A stretch of DNA of 10,643 bases from an uncultured Bacilli bacterium (GTDB lineage: Bacteria > Bacillota_I > Bacilli_A > RF39 > UBA660): the NCBI GenBank assembly GCA_934098485.1, contig CAKOOH010000016.1, positions 1 to 10,643 of the forward strand, given 5' to 3'. Position 1 is the first letter of the stretch. Each line of letters starts with the position of its first letter. Below are positions 1 to 6,507 of this stretch, in pieces. A model generated the notes under the pieces. It ran no database searches and was not told where the DNA came from. It worked only from the letters and a program-made list of their open reading frames with translations. The translations under genes and the position numbers were made by a program.

Positions 1-158
1 ATAGATAAACTTCCTGCTTCCATTACTATTGTTGATTCACTTTCTGTTCCACTTATCCTAGCTGAAAAGAATGCATACGATAAACTCACTCCAATTATCA
101 TTGTTAATATCACAATTAATACTACTACTGTTACGTTATTTTTCTTTACATCTTTCAT
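1..158 (-). CDS. 5' end of an exported or membrane-anchored protein (partial, runs off left edge)
   Basis: Only the first 52 codons are in the window. The start is the ATG at 156-158. A second in-frame ATG at 165-167 sits directly against the Shine-Dalgarno site AGGTG (168-172), which leaves it no spacing, whereas the ATG at 158 has 9 nt. The visible N-terminus is Lys/Asn-rich (MKDVKKNN), then a hydrophobic stretch (about residues 9-27) ending in SLSYA, then FFSARISG and a Ser/Thr/Glu-rich segment. This is a Sec-type signal peptide or anchor. The SYAFFSARISG pattern resembles the N-termini of SipW-dependent TasA/camelysin-like surface proteins of Bacillota, but the mature domain is outside the window, so the family is a guess. 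It has its own consensus promoter with a G8 tract and is separated from mtaB by a terminator, so it is a separate transcription unit. Confidence 0.75.
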   Translation of the reverse strand, partial: MKDVKKNNVTVVVLIVILTMIIGVSLSYAFFSARISGTESESTIVMEAGSLS

Positions 159-186
159 ACCCAACATCACCTATATTTTCTATATA

Positions 187-214
187 ATTATACTAATAAC
201 CCCCCCCATGTCAA
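187..214 (-). promoter_or_regulatory. Consensus sigma-A promoter of the left-edge exported protein
   Basis: On the minus strand, TTGACA (209-214) and TATAAT (187-192) are both perfect matches, with a 16-bp spacer (193-208). The predicted start of transcription near 180 would give a leader of about 20 nt carrying the AGGTG ribosome site. The spacer holds eight consecutive G (200-207). Confidence 0.85.
200..207 (-). repeat. Homopolymer G8 tract inside a promoter spacer
   Basis: Eight C on the plus strand, so eight G on the coding strand of the left-edge gene, lie between its -35 and -10 boxes. Such a run stands out strongly in DNA this AT-rich. Gain of one G would bring the spacer from 16 to the preferred 17 bp; loss would shorten it to 15. 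Homopolymers in this position are known phase-variation switches in other bacteria, for example the poly-G tract of Neisseria porA. That it works as a switch here is inference. Confidence 0.7.
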
Positions 215-230
215 GTTAATATTGTGTATG

Positions 231-258
231 TAAAAAGTCTATGGTATTAACCATAGAC
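231..258 (-). terminator. Intrinsic terminator after mtaB
   Basis: A perfect 8-bp stem, GTCTATGG with CCATAGAC (237-244 and 251-258), can extend by one T-A pair, leaving a 4-nt loop. On the minus strand it is followed by TTTTT (232-236). It starts 23 bp past the mtaB stop codon. The U-run is short but the stem is clean. There is no T-run on the plus-strand side, so it works in the minus direction only. Confidence 0.8.
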
Positions 259-281
259 AGTGTATATTTAGGTTATATACT

Positions 282-1544
282 TTATATACGTTTTCCGTAA
301 ACCATAGTGCCTTTAATATCAGTTATTTCAACTGTGTAGTTTTCATTGTGATTTAATTTTTCTTTAATATGAACTTTAATATAATTTGAAGTATGACCGA
401 CTGAATAATCATCATGATACTCTTCAATAAGAACATTTAAATTTTGATGAAGAAATAAATTATAGTACTCTTCCTCCATCTTATCAGATAGTTCTAACAT
501 GATATGAGTACGTCTTTTCTTTTCTTGATCGGTTACTAAGTTTTTCATTTTGGCAGCGACAGTACCATCTCTTTTAGAATATGGAAAAACATGAATTTTA
601 CCAAATTTAATAGATTTTACAGTTTCGATAGTTTCGGCAAAATCTTCTAAAGTTTCCGATGGAAAACCAACTATTAAATCAGTTGTAATATTAATATCAG
701 GTCTAACCTCTCTAATTTTATTTATAATTTCTTTAAATTTATTTACATCATATTTGCGGTTCATAGCTTTTAAAACATTATTAGAACCACTTTGAATAGG
801 GATATGTAAATGATTACAAATCTTAGGATTGTTCTTTAATTCTTCTAAGAATTCATCATCTAGTTCAGTGATTTCAATACTACTTATTCTGATTCTTTCT
901 AGTTGGCCGATTTTAGAAATTTCTTTTATAAGTTTAGTAAATTCAGGATAACTACCGGTATGTATTCCCGTTAAAACAATTTCTTTAAACCCACTTTCTA
1001 CTAATTCTTTGATTTCTTCTACTGCTTCATTAAAATCTTTATTACGAGTAGTACCTCTTAAATAAGGAATAATACAATAAGTACAGTAGTTATTACAGCC
1101 GTCTTGAATTTTAACGAAGGCTCTAGTTCGGTCTTCATATTTTTTTATTAACATATTTTCAAAATCAGTATTTTTCATATCGTAAAATTTAACGATTTTT
1201 TGATGGCTTTTTTGATATTCGTTAACCATATCTACTATTTTTGTTTTATCTTTATTACCAATAAGAATATCAATATCTAGGGGTAATAATTCTTTTTGAT
1301 GATTTTGACTTGAACAACCACAGACGGCAATTATGGCTTTTTCATTTCTTCTTTTAGCATTTCTAATAACTTTACGAGATTTAGCGTCACTTTGGTTTGT
1401 TACTGAGCACGTATTAACAATAATAACATCTGCTTCTTCTAAGGTATTTGCTTCATCGTATCCATTATTTAAAAAATTACTTTTTATAACTTCTGATTCA
1501 TAAGTATTTACTTTACAGCCTAAAGTTTCAATAAATATTTTCAT
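282..1544 (-). CDS. mtaB: tRNA (N6-L-threonylcarbamoyladenosine(37)-C2)-methylthiotransferase MtaB
   Basis: A radical-SAM enzyme that adds a methylthio group to t6A at position 37 of ANN-decoding tRNAs, giving ms2t6A and helping codon-anticodon pairing. The 420 residues show the full family layout. The N-terminal UPF0004 domain (about 1-115) has ETLGCKVN (C10), NTCSVT (C46) and VCGC (C77), the expected ligands of the auxiliary 4Fe-4S cluster. The radical SAM domain (about 140-365) carries CNNYCTYC, with C150, C154 and C157 in CxxxCxxC spacing, followed by IIPYLRG. A C-terminal TRAM-type RNA-binding segment covers about 370-420. The TLGCKVN and IIPYLRG signatures favour MtaB over MiaB or RimO. 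The ATG at 1544 has the ribosome site AGAGGTT (1551-1557). It is transcribed from its own promoter(s) and followed by a terminator, so it is probably monocistronic. Confidence 0.95.
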   Translation of the reverse strand: MKIFIETLGCKVNTYESEVIKSNFLNNGYDEANTLEEADVIIVNTCSVTNQSDAKSRKVIRNAKRRNEKAIIAVCGCSSQNHQKELLPLDIDILIGNKDKTKIVDMVNEYQKSHQKIVKFYDMKNTDFENMLIKKYEDRTRAFVKIQDGCNNYCTYCIIPYLRGTTRNKDFNEAVEEIKELVESGFKEIVLTGIHTGSYPEFTKLIKEISKIGQLERIRISSIEITELDDEFLEELKNNPKICNHLHIPIQSGSNNVLKAMNRKYDVNKFKEIINKIREVRPDINITTDLIVGFPSETLEDFAETIETVKSIKFGKIHVFPYSKRDGTVAAKMKNLVTDQEKKRRTHIMLELSDKMEEEYYNLFLHQNLNVLIEEYHDDYSVGHTSNYIKVHIKEKLNHNENYTVEITDIKGTMVYGKRI

Positions 1545-1564
1545 TATTACAACCTCTATTTCTT

Positions 1565-1611
1565 AGATATTATACCATGCAATTTTAAATTAATTGTTAG
1601 AAATAATATCT
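1565..1611. repeat. 9-bp inverted repeat in the mtaB leader
   Basis: Arms AGATATTAT (1565-1573) and ATAATATCT (1603-1611) are perfect inverted copies 29 bp apart. One arm overlaps the candidate second -10 box of mtaB. It could be an operator or a long-range leader stem, but AT-only palindromes also arise by chance in DNA of this composition. Confidence 0.35.
1569..1577 (-). promoter_or_regulatory. Candidate extended -10 promoter (P2) of mtaB
   Basis: On the minus strand this reads TGG then TATAAT, an extended -10 element. No good -35 lies 17-18 bp upstream. Transcription would start near 1562 and give a leader of about 18 nt that still includes the ribosome site. Confidence 0.45.
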
Positions 1612-1645
1612 TTATTTAATTTTTAATCCTTTTAATGCACTAGAT

Positions 1646-1674
1646 ATAATAACAATTTCAAATTTAGTTGTCAA
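1646..1674 (-). promoter_or_regulatory. Sigma-A promoter (P1) of mtaB
   Basis: On the minus strand, TTGACA (1669-1674, perfect) and TATTAT (1646-1651, one mismatch) are separated by 17 bp. It lies in the 176-bp gap upstream of mtaB and would give a leader of about 95 nt. Confidence 0.75.
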
Positions 1675-1701
1675 TTAAAGAAATATTTATTTAGATAGTC
1701 A

Positions 1702-1734
1702 TAAAAAAATTACATTTCATCTAACTATTTAGAT
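1702..1734 (-). terminator. Weak possible terminator after the small membrane protein
   Basis: On the minus strand, ATCTAA-ATAG-TTAGAT (1719-1734) can form a 6-bp stem with a 4-nt loop that overlaps the stop codon. A run of seven T follows at 1702-1708 after a 10-nt gap. The stem is almost all A-T and the gap is too long for a textbook terminator, so this is a low-confidence call. Confidence 0.3.
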
Positions 1735-2206
1735 TACTTTGTAATTCTTTTAAAGCTCTTAAGAAATCTTCTTCTTTATCATAACTCATTAATTTTACTT
1801 CTAATTTATTTTCATTAGGAAAGGCACTTTCTTTAGCGTTTAAATCAAATTTTTTAACTGATAAACTAGGAAGTTCATATTCAAAAGTATCATCATAATT
1901 TATATTATTTTGCTGACTAGCTTTTTTTAATTCATCATAACTGATAATAGCGGTTTTTTCTTGCTCTTCTTCATAACTAGTTAATTTTATAGTTTCGCCT
2001 TTATATTCATCCTCGATTTGTTTGCAGGCAGTTTCGATGTCAAACTCGTCATTAGTTTTGGAAGAAGGATTTTCTTCACTACATTTAATTAAATATAAAA
2101 TATAGACAAATAAGACAATTAATAAAAATGTTCCTATAAAGAAGAAATAATCTCCCATACTAAGGGTATAAATAAACCCAAATAAATTTTCTAATACTTC
2201 TTTCAT
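1721..2206 (-). CDS. Single-pass membrane protein of unknown function with acidic cytoplasmic tail
   Basis: 161 residues. There is one strongly hydrophobic segment at about 19-40 (YFFFIGTF to ILYLI), followed by K41 and a Glu/Asp/Ser/Asn-rich tail of 120 residues, so the tail most likely faces the cytoplasm. The tail has two motif-like stretches, SYEEEQEKTAIISYDEL (about 77-93) and LEVKLMSYDKEEDFLRAL (about 135-152). I recognise the general type from low-GC Bacilli but know no function for it. The ATG at 2206 is preceded by TGGTGA, a match to the 16S tail. A good promoter directly upstream makes it a likely separate unit. It is not an obvious partner of mtaB. Confidence 0.85.
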   Translation of the reverse strand: MKEVLENLFGFIYTLSMGDYFFFIGTFLLIVLFVYILYLIKCSEENPSSKTNDEFDIETACKQIEDEYKGETIKLTSYEEEQEKTAIISYDELKKASQQNNINYDDTFEYELPSLSVKKFDLNAKESAFPNENKLEVKLMSYDKEEDFLRALKELQSNLNS

Positions 2207-2230
2207 TTTAAATCACCAAAATTTCTTTCT

Positions 2231-2259
2231 ATTATAAACTTTTTTCGTTACAATTTCAA
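2231..2259 (-). promoter_or_regulatory. Sigma-A promoter of the small membrane protein
   Basis: On the minus strand, TTGAAA (2254-2259) and TATAAT (2231-2236) are separated by 17 bp, in the gap just after the stop codon of the CPBP protease gene. Transcription would start near 2224, about 18 nt before the start codon. Confidence 0.75.
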
Positions 2260-2265
2260 ATTTAA

Positions 2266-2952
2266 TTATAATAGCACTAACATGCTTAAAAAATTATTGA
2301 TAGCATGAATTAAGATTACATACCATATATTATTTGATTTTACGTAAGTCCAAGATAATGCGGCACCAATTGAAACATAAACAATGCCGTAAGTTAAGGC
2401 TTCTGCTAAAGGTAATTCAGTAGGAAAAATATGCATTAAGCCAAATACTAAACTACTAATTAAGATAAAAACATACTGATTTTTTATAATTTGACGAAAA
2501 CCTAAACGAAATATTCCCTCTTCTACTAGAGGTGCTAAAAAAGCAGATGTAATAAGCATTAAAATGGGCGATGAAGCTGATAAGACATTAATGATGTTTT
2601 GATTTTCACTTACAGTTAAATCGATACCAATAATTATACTTATGATGCCGGTTACTAAACTACTTACAATTTTTACAACTAAGAAGATACATAAGAATTT
2701 AAGAAATTCACTAATATTAAAGTTTTTTCTTAAATTGGTAAAATCTCCATTTAAAGTTTTTCGGTATAAAATAATTACCGCGATAAATAGTAAACTTTCA
2801 CATAAGGCTTCTAAATATACTGCATCGTTATAATTAAATGATGTTTTGTTTAAGCCAATTAAGCCTAATAAATAATTTACTATACTACCAATATAAAAAA
2901 ATAGAATTAGTAATAAAATTATTTTTAAAATATTTAATATTTTTTGTTTCAT
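2266..2952 (-). CDS. CPBP-family intramembrane glutamic endopeptidase (CAAX/Abi type), catalytic residues intact
   Basis: 228 residues with about six to seven hydrophobic segments. All three CPBP (PF02517) motifs are present: EEGIFR (E144, E145, R149), FGLMH (F170, H174) and HAINN (H216, N220). The family includes Rce1-like CAAX proteases and many bacterial members involved in bacteriocin self-immunity or membrane-protein processing; the substrate here cannot be told. The start ATG at 2952 lies 7 nt after the stop of the upstream paralogue, and its ribosome site (GAGGA) overlaps that TGA stop, so the two are almost certainly co-translated. No terminator is visible after it; the next gene's promoter begins within the following 10 bp. 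Confidence 0.92.
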   Translation of the reverse strand: MKQKILNILKIILLLILFFYIGSIVNYLLGLIGLNKTSFNYNDAVYLEALCESLLFIAVIILYRKTLNGDFTNLRKNFNISEFLKFLCIFLVVKIVSSLVTGIISIIIGIDLTVSENQNIINVLSASSPILMLITSAFLAPLVEEGIFRLGFRQIIKNQYVFILISSLVFGLMHIFPTELPLAEALTYGIVYVSIGAALSWTYVKSNNIWYVILIHAINNFLSMLVLL

Positions 2953-2959
2953 GTTATCC

Positions 2960-3649
2960 TCACATTAATTTTCCGATTAATAAACTGGCAAATAATTCAT
3001 AAAAAATGTAGGTAATAATGCTAAAGGCGATATTGGAATTTTTCTTATATACATATGATAGTAAAATAAATAAGATAAGATATGGAATGACATTAATTAG
3101 TAAGAATATAAAGGTCCCTTTAATGATATAAGCTTTATATAAGGCGTATAAAAGACCACTAAAGAAGATGCCAGTCTTACCTTCAAAAAGATTATTAACT
3201 CCTAAAACAAAGACAATAACTTTAATAGCAGGTATGATTATAATATCTTTAAGAAATATTACTATTAAATCAATGTTAAATGGTTTATTAAATATGTTAG
3301 TAAATGATAAGCCTAAATAATTGACACTAAAAGCGTTTGCTAGAACTTTTACGATATAATTAGTTAACATCATAGAGGCAAAAATTATTATGAAAGCTAC
3401 TAAAGTATAAAGTAAGTTAGTTCCAATTTTATTATCAAATTTACTAAAAGCACTTTTTATTTCAGCACGATATACTAGAAAAATTAAAGCAAATAAAATT
3501 ATATATATGACTAATGATATTATATTAGAATTAATATTACTTAAATTTATATCTAAGGCGTTCATTAAGCGCCAAAAGTAGGTTTCTGTATACATTATAA
3601 GTAAAATACTTACAATTAATTTTATTAAATAACCTAAACCATTTTTCAT
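2960..3649 (-). CDS. Catalytically dead CPBP-fold membrane protein (paralogue of the downstream protease)
   Basis: 229 residues, nearly all hydrophobic helices, and almost the same length as the 228-residue CPBP protease encoded next. The C-terminal halves align. PAIKVIVFVLG (140-150) matches PLVEEGIFRLG, so the two Glu and the Arg become K143, V144 and V148. YALYK (168-172) matches FGLMH, so His becomes K172. SNIAFSIITYIFYE (205-218) matches NNIWYVILIHAINN, so His and Asn become Y214 and E218. Every catalytic position is lost while the reading frame is intact, which suggests a retained non-enzymatic role (partner, chaperone or regulator of the active protease) rather than decay. The ribosome site TAAGGAG (3659-3665) is 9 nt from the ATG. 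The paralogy is my alignment by eye. Confidence 0.75.
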   Translation of the reverse strand: MKNGLGYLIKLIVSILLIMYTETYFWRLMNALDINLSNINSNIISLVIYIILFALIFLVYRAEIKSAFSKFDNKIGTNLLYTLVAFIIIFASMMLTNYIVKVLANAFSVNYLGLSFTNIFNKPFNIDLIVIFLKDIIIIPAIKVIVFVLGVNNLFEGKTGIFFSGLLYALYKAYIIKGTFIFLLINVIPYLILFILLSYVYKKNSNIAFSIITYIFYELFASLLIGKLM

Positions 3650-3663
3650 ACTGCATTACTCCT

Positions 3664-3697
3664 TACCTTAATATAATATAATACTTTTTTTAAGGTA
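3664..3697. repeat. 7-bp inverted repeat upstream of the CPBP pair
   Basis: TACCTTA (3664-3670) and TAAGGTA (3691-3697) flank a 20-bp AT-rich stretch that contains -10-like hexamers (TATTAT, TATATT) on the minus strand. I found no convincing -35. It could be an operator around a weak promoter, or chance. Confidence 0.3.
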
Positions 3698-3737
3698 TAA
3701 AGTGGTAAGTGTAAATTAGCATAAAGTTTACATTTTA

Positions 3738-4391
3738 TTAGACATTTACTATATCTTTTTTATTTATGATATAAACTTTTTTATTTTTATAAAATGCATA
3801 AAAGACATCTTTTAAATCGACTTTTTGTTTAGCTAGATAGTAGTTTAACCATAATTTGTTTTTCTTGATATTTTTTAAAGTTTCAGTTTGTATGACACCA
3901 TCAATTATTAAAGCAATAGGATAATTAGTATTTAGTTTTAGTAAGTTATATTTAAAAATACTTAAGGTGCCATTGGTTTCTAAAAAAGCATATTCGACAT
4001 CTTCAATCGATTTTATTTCTTTTTGTCTTAAACTAAATAATAAATCATCTAGACTATATCTTTGTTTTATCATTTCTTTATAGTTTATTTTACCATGACT
4101 AATAATAACGCTTGGTTTTCCAGTTATAAAAGTTCTAAAGGTCCTAGATTTTATAGAGATAAAAGCAAAGGCAATTTCGATTATAACTAAAACACTGATG
4201 GGCATGATAGTTAGTAAAATAGATTTATCGGTGTTTTCAATGCTAATGGCAACAAGTTCCGCAATTAGGATGGAAACAATAAGGTCAATGATGCCAAGTT
4301 GCCCTACTTCTCTTTTACCCATAAATCTATAACAAGCAGCTACAAAGAAGTAAAAAAAGGTGGTTCTCGTTACTACTGTAAATAATTCCAT
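3738..4391 (-). CDS. DUF421 (YetF-like) membrane protein
   Basis: 217 residues. The N-terminal membrane domain has hydrophobic segments at about 5-22, 33-52 and 59-80, with the family signature MGKREVGQLGIIDLIV at 24-39. The C-terminal cytoplasmic domain (about 85-217) has GKPSVIISHGKI (91-102), the YSLDDLLFSLRQ segment (112-123) and DVEYAFLETNGTLSIF (131-146), the core of DUF421. Length and layout are typical of YetF/YdfS-type proteins. Their exact activity is not established; a relative in sporeformers affects spore inner-membrane properties. The ATG at 4391 has the ribosome site GGTGA. It lies 77 bp downstream of murB behind a terminator, so it is probably transcribed separately, but I see no good promoter in that gap. 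Confidence 0.92.
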   Translation of the reverse strand: MELFTVVTRTTFFYFFVAACYRFMGKREVGQLGIIDLIVSILIAELVAISIENTDKSILLTIMPISVLVIIEIAFAFISIKSRTFRTFITGKPSVIISHGKINYKEMIKQRYSLDDLLFSLRQKEIKSIEDVEYAFLETNGTLSIFKYNLLKLNTNYPIALIIDGVIQTETLKNIKKNKLWLNYYLAKQKVDLKDVFYAFYKNKKVYIINKKDIVNV

Positions 4392-4437
4392 ATTTTATCA
4401 CCAGTAATATAATGGGCAAGTTTTTATTTTTTTAATC

Positions 4438-4468
4438 AAAAAAAGTTCTATGTCAAAACATAAAACCT
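4438..4468 (-). terminator. Intrinsic terminator after murB
   Basis: On the minus strand, AGGTTTTATG pairs with CATAGAACTT (4459-4468 with 4443-4452) as a 10-bp stem with two G-U pairs and a 6-nt loop. A run of seven T (4438-4444) follows and overlaps the foot of the stem. It begins directly after the murB stop codon. Confidence 0.85.
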
Positions 4469-5332
4469 TTAAAGTATTATTTGCTGCTCTAAAACTAAGT
4501 TGATATGATACTCTTCTTCTACTCTTTTTTTAATAAAATTAATTAATTTTACAATATCTTCGCCAGTGGCATCACCAGTATTTATAATAAAGTTGGCGTG
4601 CTTTTTAGATATTTCAGCACCACCTATTTTATATCCTTTTAAATTTAAATCATCAATTAGTTTACCAGCGGCAAAGCCTTCAGGATTTTTAAAAACAGAT
4701 CCAGCCGTTGGTTTATCTAGAGGCTGCGAAGATTTTCTTTTTTCTATATGTTCTTTAATTATTTCTAAGGATTTTTCTTTATTGCCTTTTTTTAAATTTA
4801 AAGTGACTTTAAGAATAATTAAATCACGGTATTTTAAACCACAAAAACGATAAGCAAAATCGATTTCATTTCTTTTAATGATTCTGATTTTATTATTTTC
4901 AATAACTTCTAGTTCTTCAATATAGTTACATATTTCATCTTTATAGGCACCAGCGTTTGCTATAACAGCGCCACCGATTGTGCCAGGAATGCCACTTGCC
5001 CACTCTAAACCGGATAAGCCATGGCTTATAGTAGTATTTACTAATTGGGGAAGTAAGTAATTAGCGGGAACAATAACCTTATTACGATTAAATTCAATAT
5101 CATTAAAATCTAGTTTTATGACTATCCCATCATAAACAGACGGCAAAATAATATTAGAACCGTTACCGATAATAAAATATTTCATTTTATTATCCATAAT
5201 ATATTTAAAAAGCCTGGTTAATTTAATAATATCATTTACTATGATGAAATATTTAGCCTTACAAGATACATTATATGTATTAAGTTTTTTTAAATCATAA
5301 TTTTCATAAACGAGACCGTATTCATCAAACAC
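4469..5332 (-). CDS. murB: UDP-N-acetylenolpyruvoylglucosamine reductase MurB
   Basis: A flavoprotein that uses NADPH to reduce the enolpyruvyl group on UDP-GlcNAc, giving UDP-MurNAc, the second step of peptidoglycan precursor synthesis in the cytoplasm. Family motifs, counted from the longest open frame (GTG at 5341, 290 codons): NTYNVSCKAKYF (21-32); FAD-binding GNGSNIILP (59-67) and GLEWASGIPGTIGGAVIANAGAY (111-133); YRFCGLKYR (164-172) with the substrate-binding Arg; GSVFKNP (214-220) with catalytic Ser215; and Glu285 near the C-terminus. It is the short type IIb form usual in Bacillota. I place the start at the GTG at 5332 (codon 4 of the open frame), because the GTG at 5341 lies inside the best ribosome site, AGGTGAT (5337-5343). 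It is the only clear cell-wall gene in the window. Confidence 0.95.
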   Translation of the reverse strand: MFDEYGLVYENYDLKKLNTYNVSCKAKYFIIVNDIIKLTRLFKYIMDNKMKYFIIGNGSNIILPSVYDGIVIKLDFNDIEFNRNKVIVPANYLLPQLVNTTISHGLSGLEWASGIPGTIGGAVIANAGAYKDEICNYIEELEVIENNKIRIIKRNEIDFAYRFCGLKYRDLIILKVTLNLKKGNKEKSLEIIKEHIEKRKSSQPLDKPTAGSVFKNPEGFAAGKLIDDLNLKGYKIGGAEISKKHANFIINTGDATGEDIVKLINFIKKRVEEEYHINLVLEQQIIL

Positions 5333-5349
5333 ACTTATCACCTAATATA

Positions 5350-5355
5350 ATTATA
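5350..5355 (-). promoter_or_regulatory. Isolated -10 box upstream of murB
   Basis: A perfect TATAAT on the minus strand lies in the short gap before murB, just past the hairpin at 5367-5396. No -35 match is found at 16-18 bp, so murB may instead be read through from the sigma cluster. Confidence 0.3.
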
Positions 5356-5366
5356 TGGCATATAGA

Positions 5367-5396
5367 TTCAAAAATCACCAAAAAATGATTTTTGAA
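5367..5396. repeat. 11-bp perfect inverted repeat over the stop codon of the 379-residue gene
   Basis: Arms TTCAAAAATCA (5367-5377) and TGATTTTTGAA (5386-5396) pair perfectly around an 8-nt loop, CCAAAAAA on the plus strand. The TGA stop codon of the 379-residue protein is part of the stem. No U-run follows on the minus strand, so it is not a standard terminator. It may stabilise the 3' end, slow polymerase, or separate murB expression from the cluster. Confidence 0.6.
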
Positions 5397-6507
5397 GACT
5401 TTGTTCTTTTAAAGATGATAAAGAAATAAGGTATTCATCAATAAAGGCTTTAATACTTGGCTTTTTTTCTTTCATTATTTTAGATTCTTCTTCCGTATAG
5501 ACAGATAATTCTCTTAATAATTTTATACTTCCTTTAGACGCAATTAGATTATTAGCAATTTTACCTGCTAAAGATGTCCCGATTTCATTAGACATATCAT
5601 GATATGATTTTAAGGCTGTAAGATTTATTACATAATTGTAACTTTGCGTTTTAGGATTAAATTCTTTAAGACGGCCACGATATTTGTATTTTAATGTTTC
5701 TTTAAGTGTAAAAACTAAAAAACCATAAAGATTTAGTAATTCAATGTAAGAAAGTTCTTGAGGATAAATATAATCTAAAGTTTCGGGATCGTAATAGTCA
5801 TATAAAGGAAAGTTTCTTAAGGCCTGAAGTGATAATAACACTTCTTTTATTTCGGCTTTGGTGTATCTTTCAAAAAAACAACATAAATTAGTTTTAAGAG
5901 CAAGTAATTCTTTCTTTTTTCGGGGTAGAACTTCATTTATTAACCTAATATAACTAGTAGTGTTTTTATCGTTTTTACGAAAAATTCGTCTTTCCACGCC
6001 GGTAAGCATAGCAGTTAATAATAGTTCATCATTTATGTTGACATTTTGAGCATATTCTTTATACTGCTGATTCAAACTATTTATGTCTACTCTTTTTAAT
6101 AACTTAAATATTTGTTTTATAGTAGTGACCGATAAATGATGATCTTTTTTATATGCAAAGGTACAAGAATCAAAAGCAGTAAATATTAATTTTTGTTCTT
6201 CTTCATCTAAATTAAATAAAATTTTTCTTAAAAAAGTTTTACTTGGAACTTTAAAGAAAACAAATAAACTGGTAGTGAACTTTTGATATTCTTTAATAAG
6301 CTTAGGTAGATAATCATGCACTAAATAATTAATGCGAGATTCTTCTAAAGGACTTACTGGATTGCTTTCTTGTAAACTATTACCAAATTTTTTTAAAATA
6401 ATAGCGATGTCATTTTCATCTAATAAAGCGACAGCATAAAAAAGTGTTTTTAAATCAACACCTTTAAAATAGTATAAAAGATTTTTTATATTTTCATTTT
6501 TTTTCAT
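5368..6507 (-). CDS. Accessory protein with two copies of the helical module of the adjacent long sigma factor
   Basis: 379 residues, predicted all-helical, soluble, Lys/Leu-rich. No named family recognised. Residues 20-122 match the module found twice in the sigma factor's extension: LLDENDIAIILKKFG (28-42), then P68, then LFVFF (81-85), then L97 and L100. A second, more diverged copy starts near 160: VLP (193-195), CCFF (209-212), L224 and L227. The spacing from Pro to the first Phe (16 residues) and onward to the two Leu (+13, +16) is the same in both. No enzyme motif or clear HTH is visible. The ATG at 6507 lies 14 bp inside the end of the sigma gene and directly after a stop (TAA then one codon), so it is the only upstream start available. 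The good ribosome site AAAGGAG (6526-6532) is 18 nt away, so translation probably depends on ribosomes finishing the sigma gene. Confidence 0.85.
   Translation of the reverse strand: MKKNENIKNLLYYFKGVDLKTLFYAVALLDENDIAIILKKFGNSLQESNPVSPLEESRINYLVHDYLPKLIKEYQKFTTSLFVFFKVPSKTFLRKILFNLDEEEQKLIFTAFDSCTFAYKKDHHLSVTTIKQIFKLLKRVDINSLNQQYKEYAQNVNINDELLLTAMLTGVERRIFRKNDKNTTSYIRLINEVLPRKKKELLALKTNLCCFFERYTKAEIKEVLLSLQALRNFPLYDYYDPETLDYIYPQELSYIELLNLYGFLVFTLKETLKYKYRGRLKEFNPKTQSYNYVINLTALKSYHDMSNEIGTSLAGKIANNLIASKGSIKLLRELSVYTEEESKIMKEKKPSIKAFIDEYLISLSSLKEQSLQKSFFGDF
5764..6030 (-). repeat. Second helical module in the 379-residue protein
   Basis: Residues about 160-248. It shares the Pro(195)-15 residues-Phe(211) spacing and L224/L227 with the other three copies of the module, but lacks the FG motif at its start. 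It is the most diverged copy. Confidence 0.5.
6142..6450 (-). repeat. First helical module in the 379-residue protein
   Basis: Residues 20-122, aligned by eye with residues 433-531 and 771-877 of the adjacent sigma factor. Shared anchors are a 15-residue segment ending in FG (28-42), P68, F84, L97 and L100. Confidence 0.7.

Noticed and set aside
2960..3649. Pseudogene of the CPBP protease
   Set aside because: The frame is intact over the normal length, it has a strong ribosome site, and its end is coupled to the next gene. Only catalytic residues are lost, so a retained non-enzymatic protein fits better than decay.
3710..3732. TGTAAA/TTTACA inverted repeat after the DUF421 gene as a terminator
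   Set aside because: The stem is only 6 bp of mostly A-T pairs with an 11-nt loop, and no T-run follows on the minus strand.
4405..4413. ATTATATTA upstream of the DUF421 gene as a -10 box
   Set aside because: A start from it would fall inside the ribosome site (4398-4402), and no -35 lies at proper distance.
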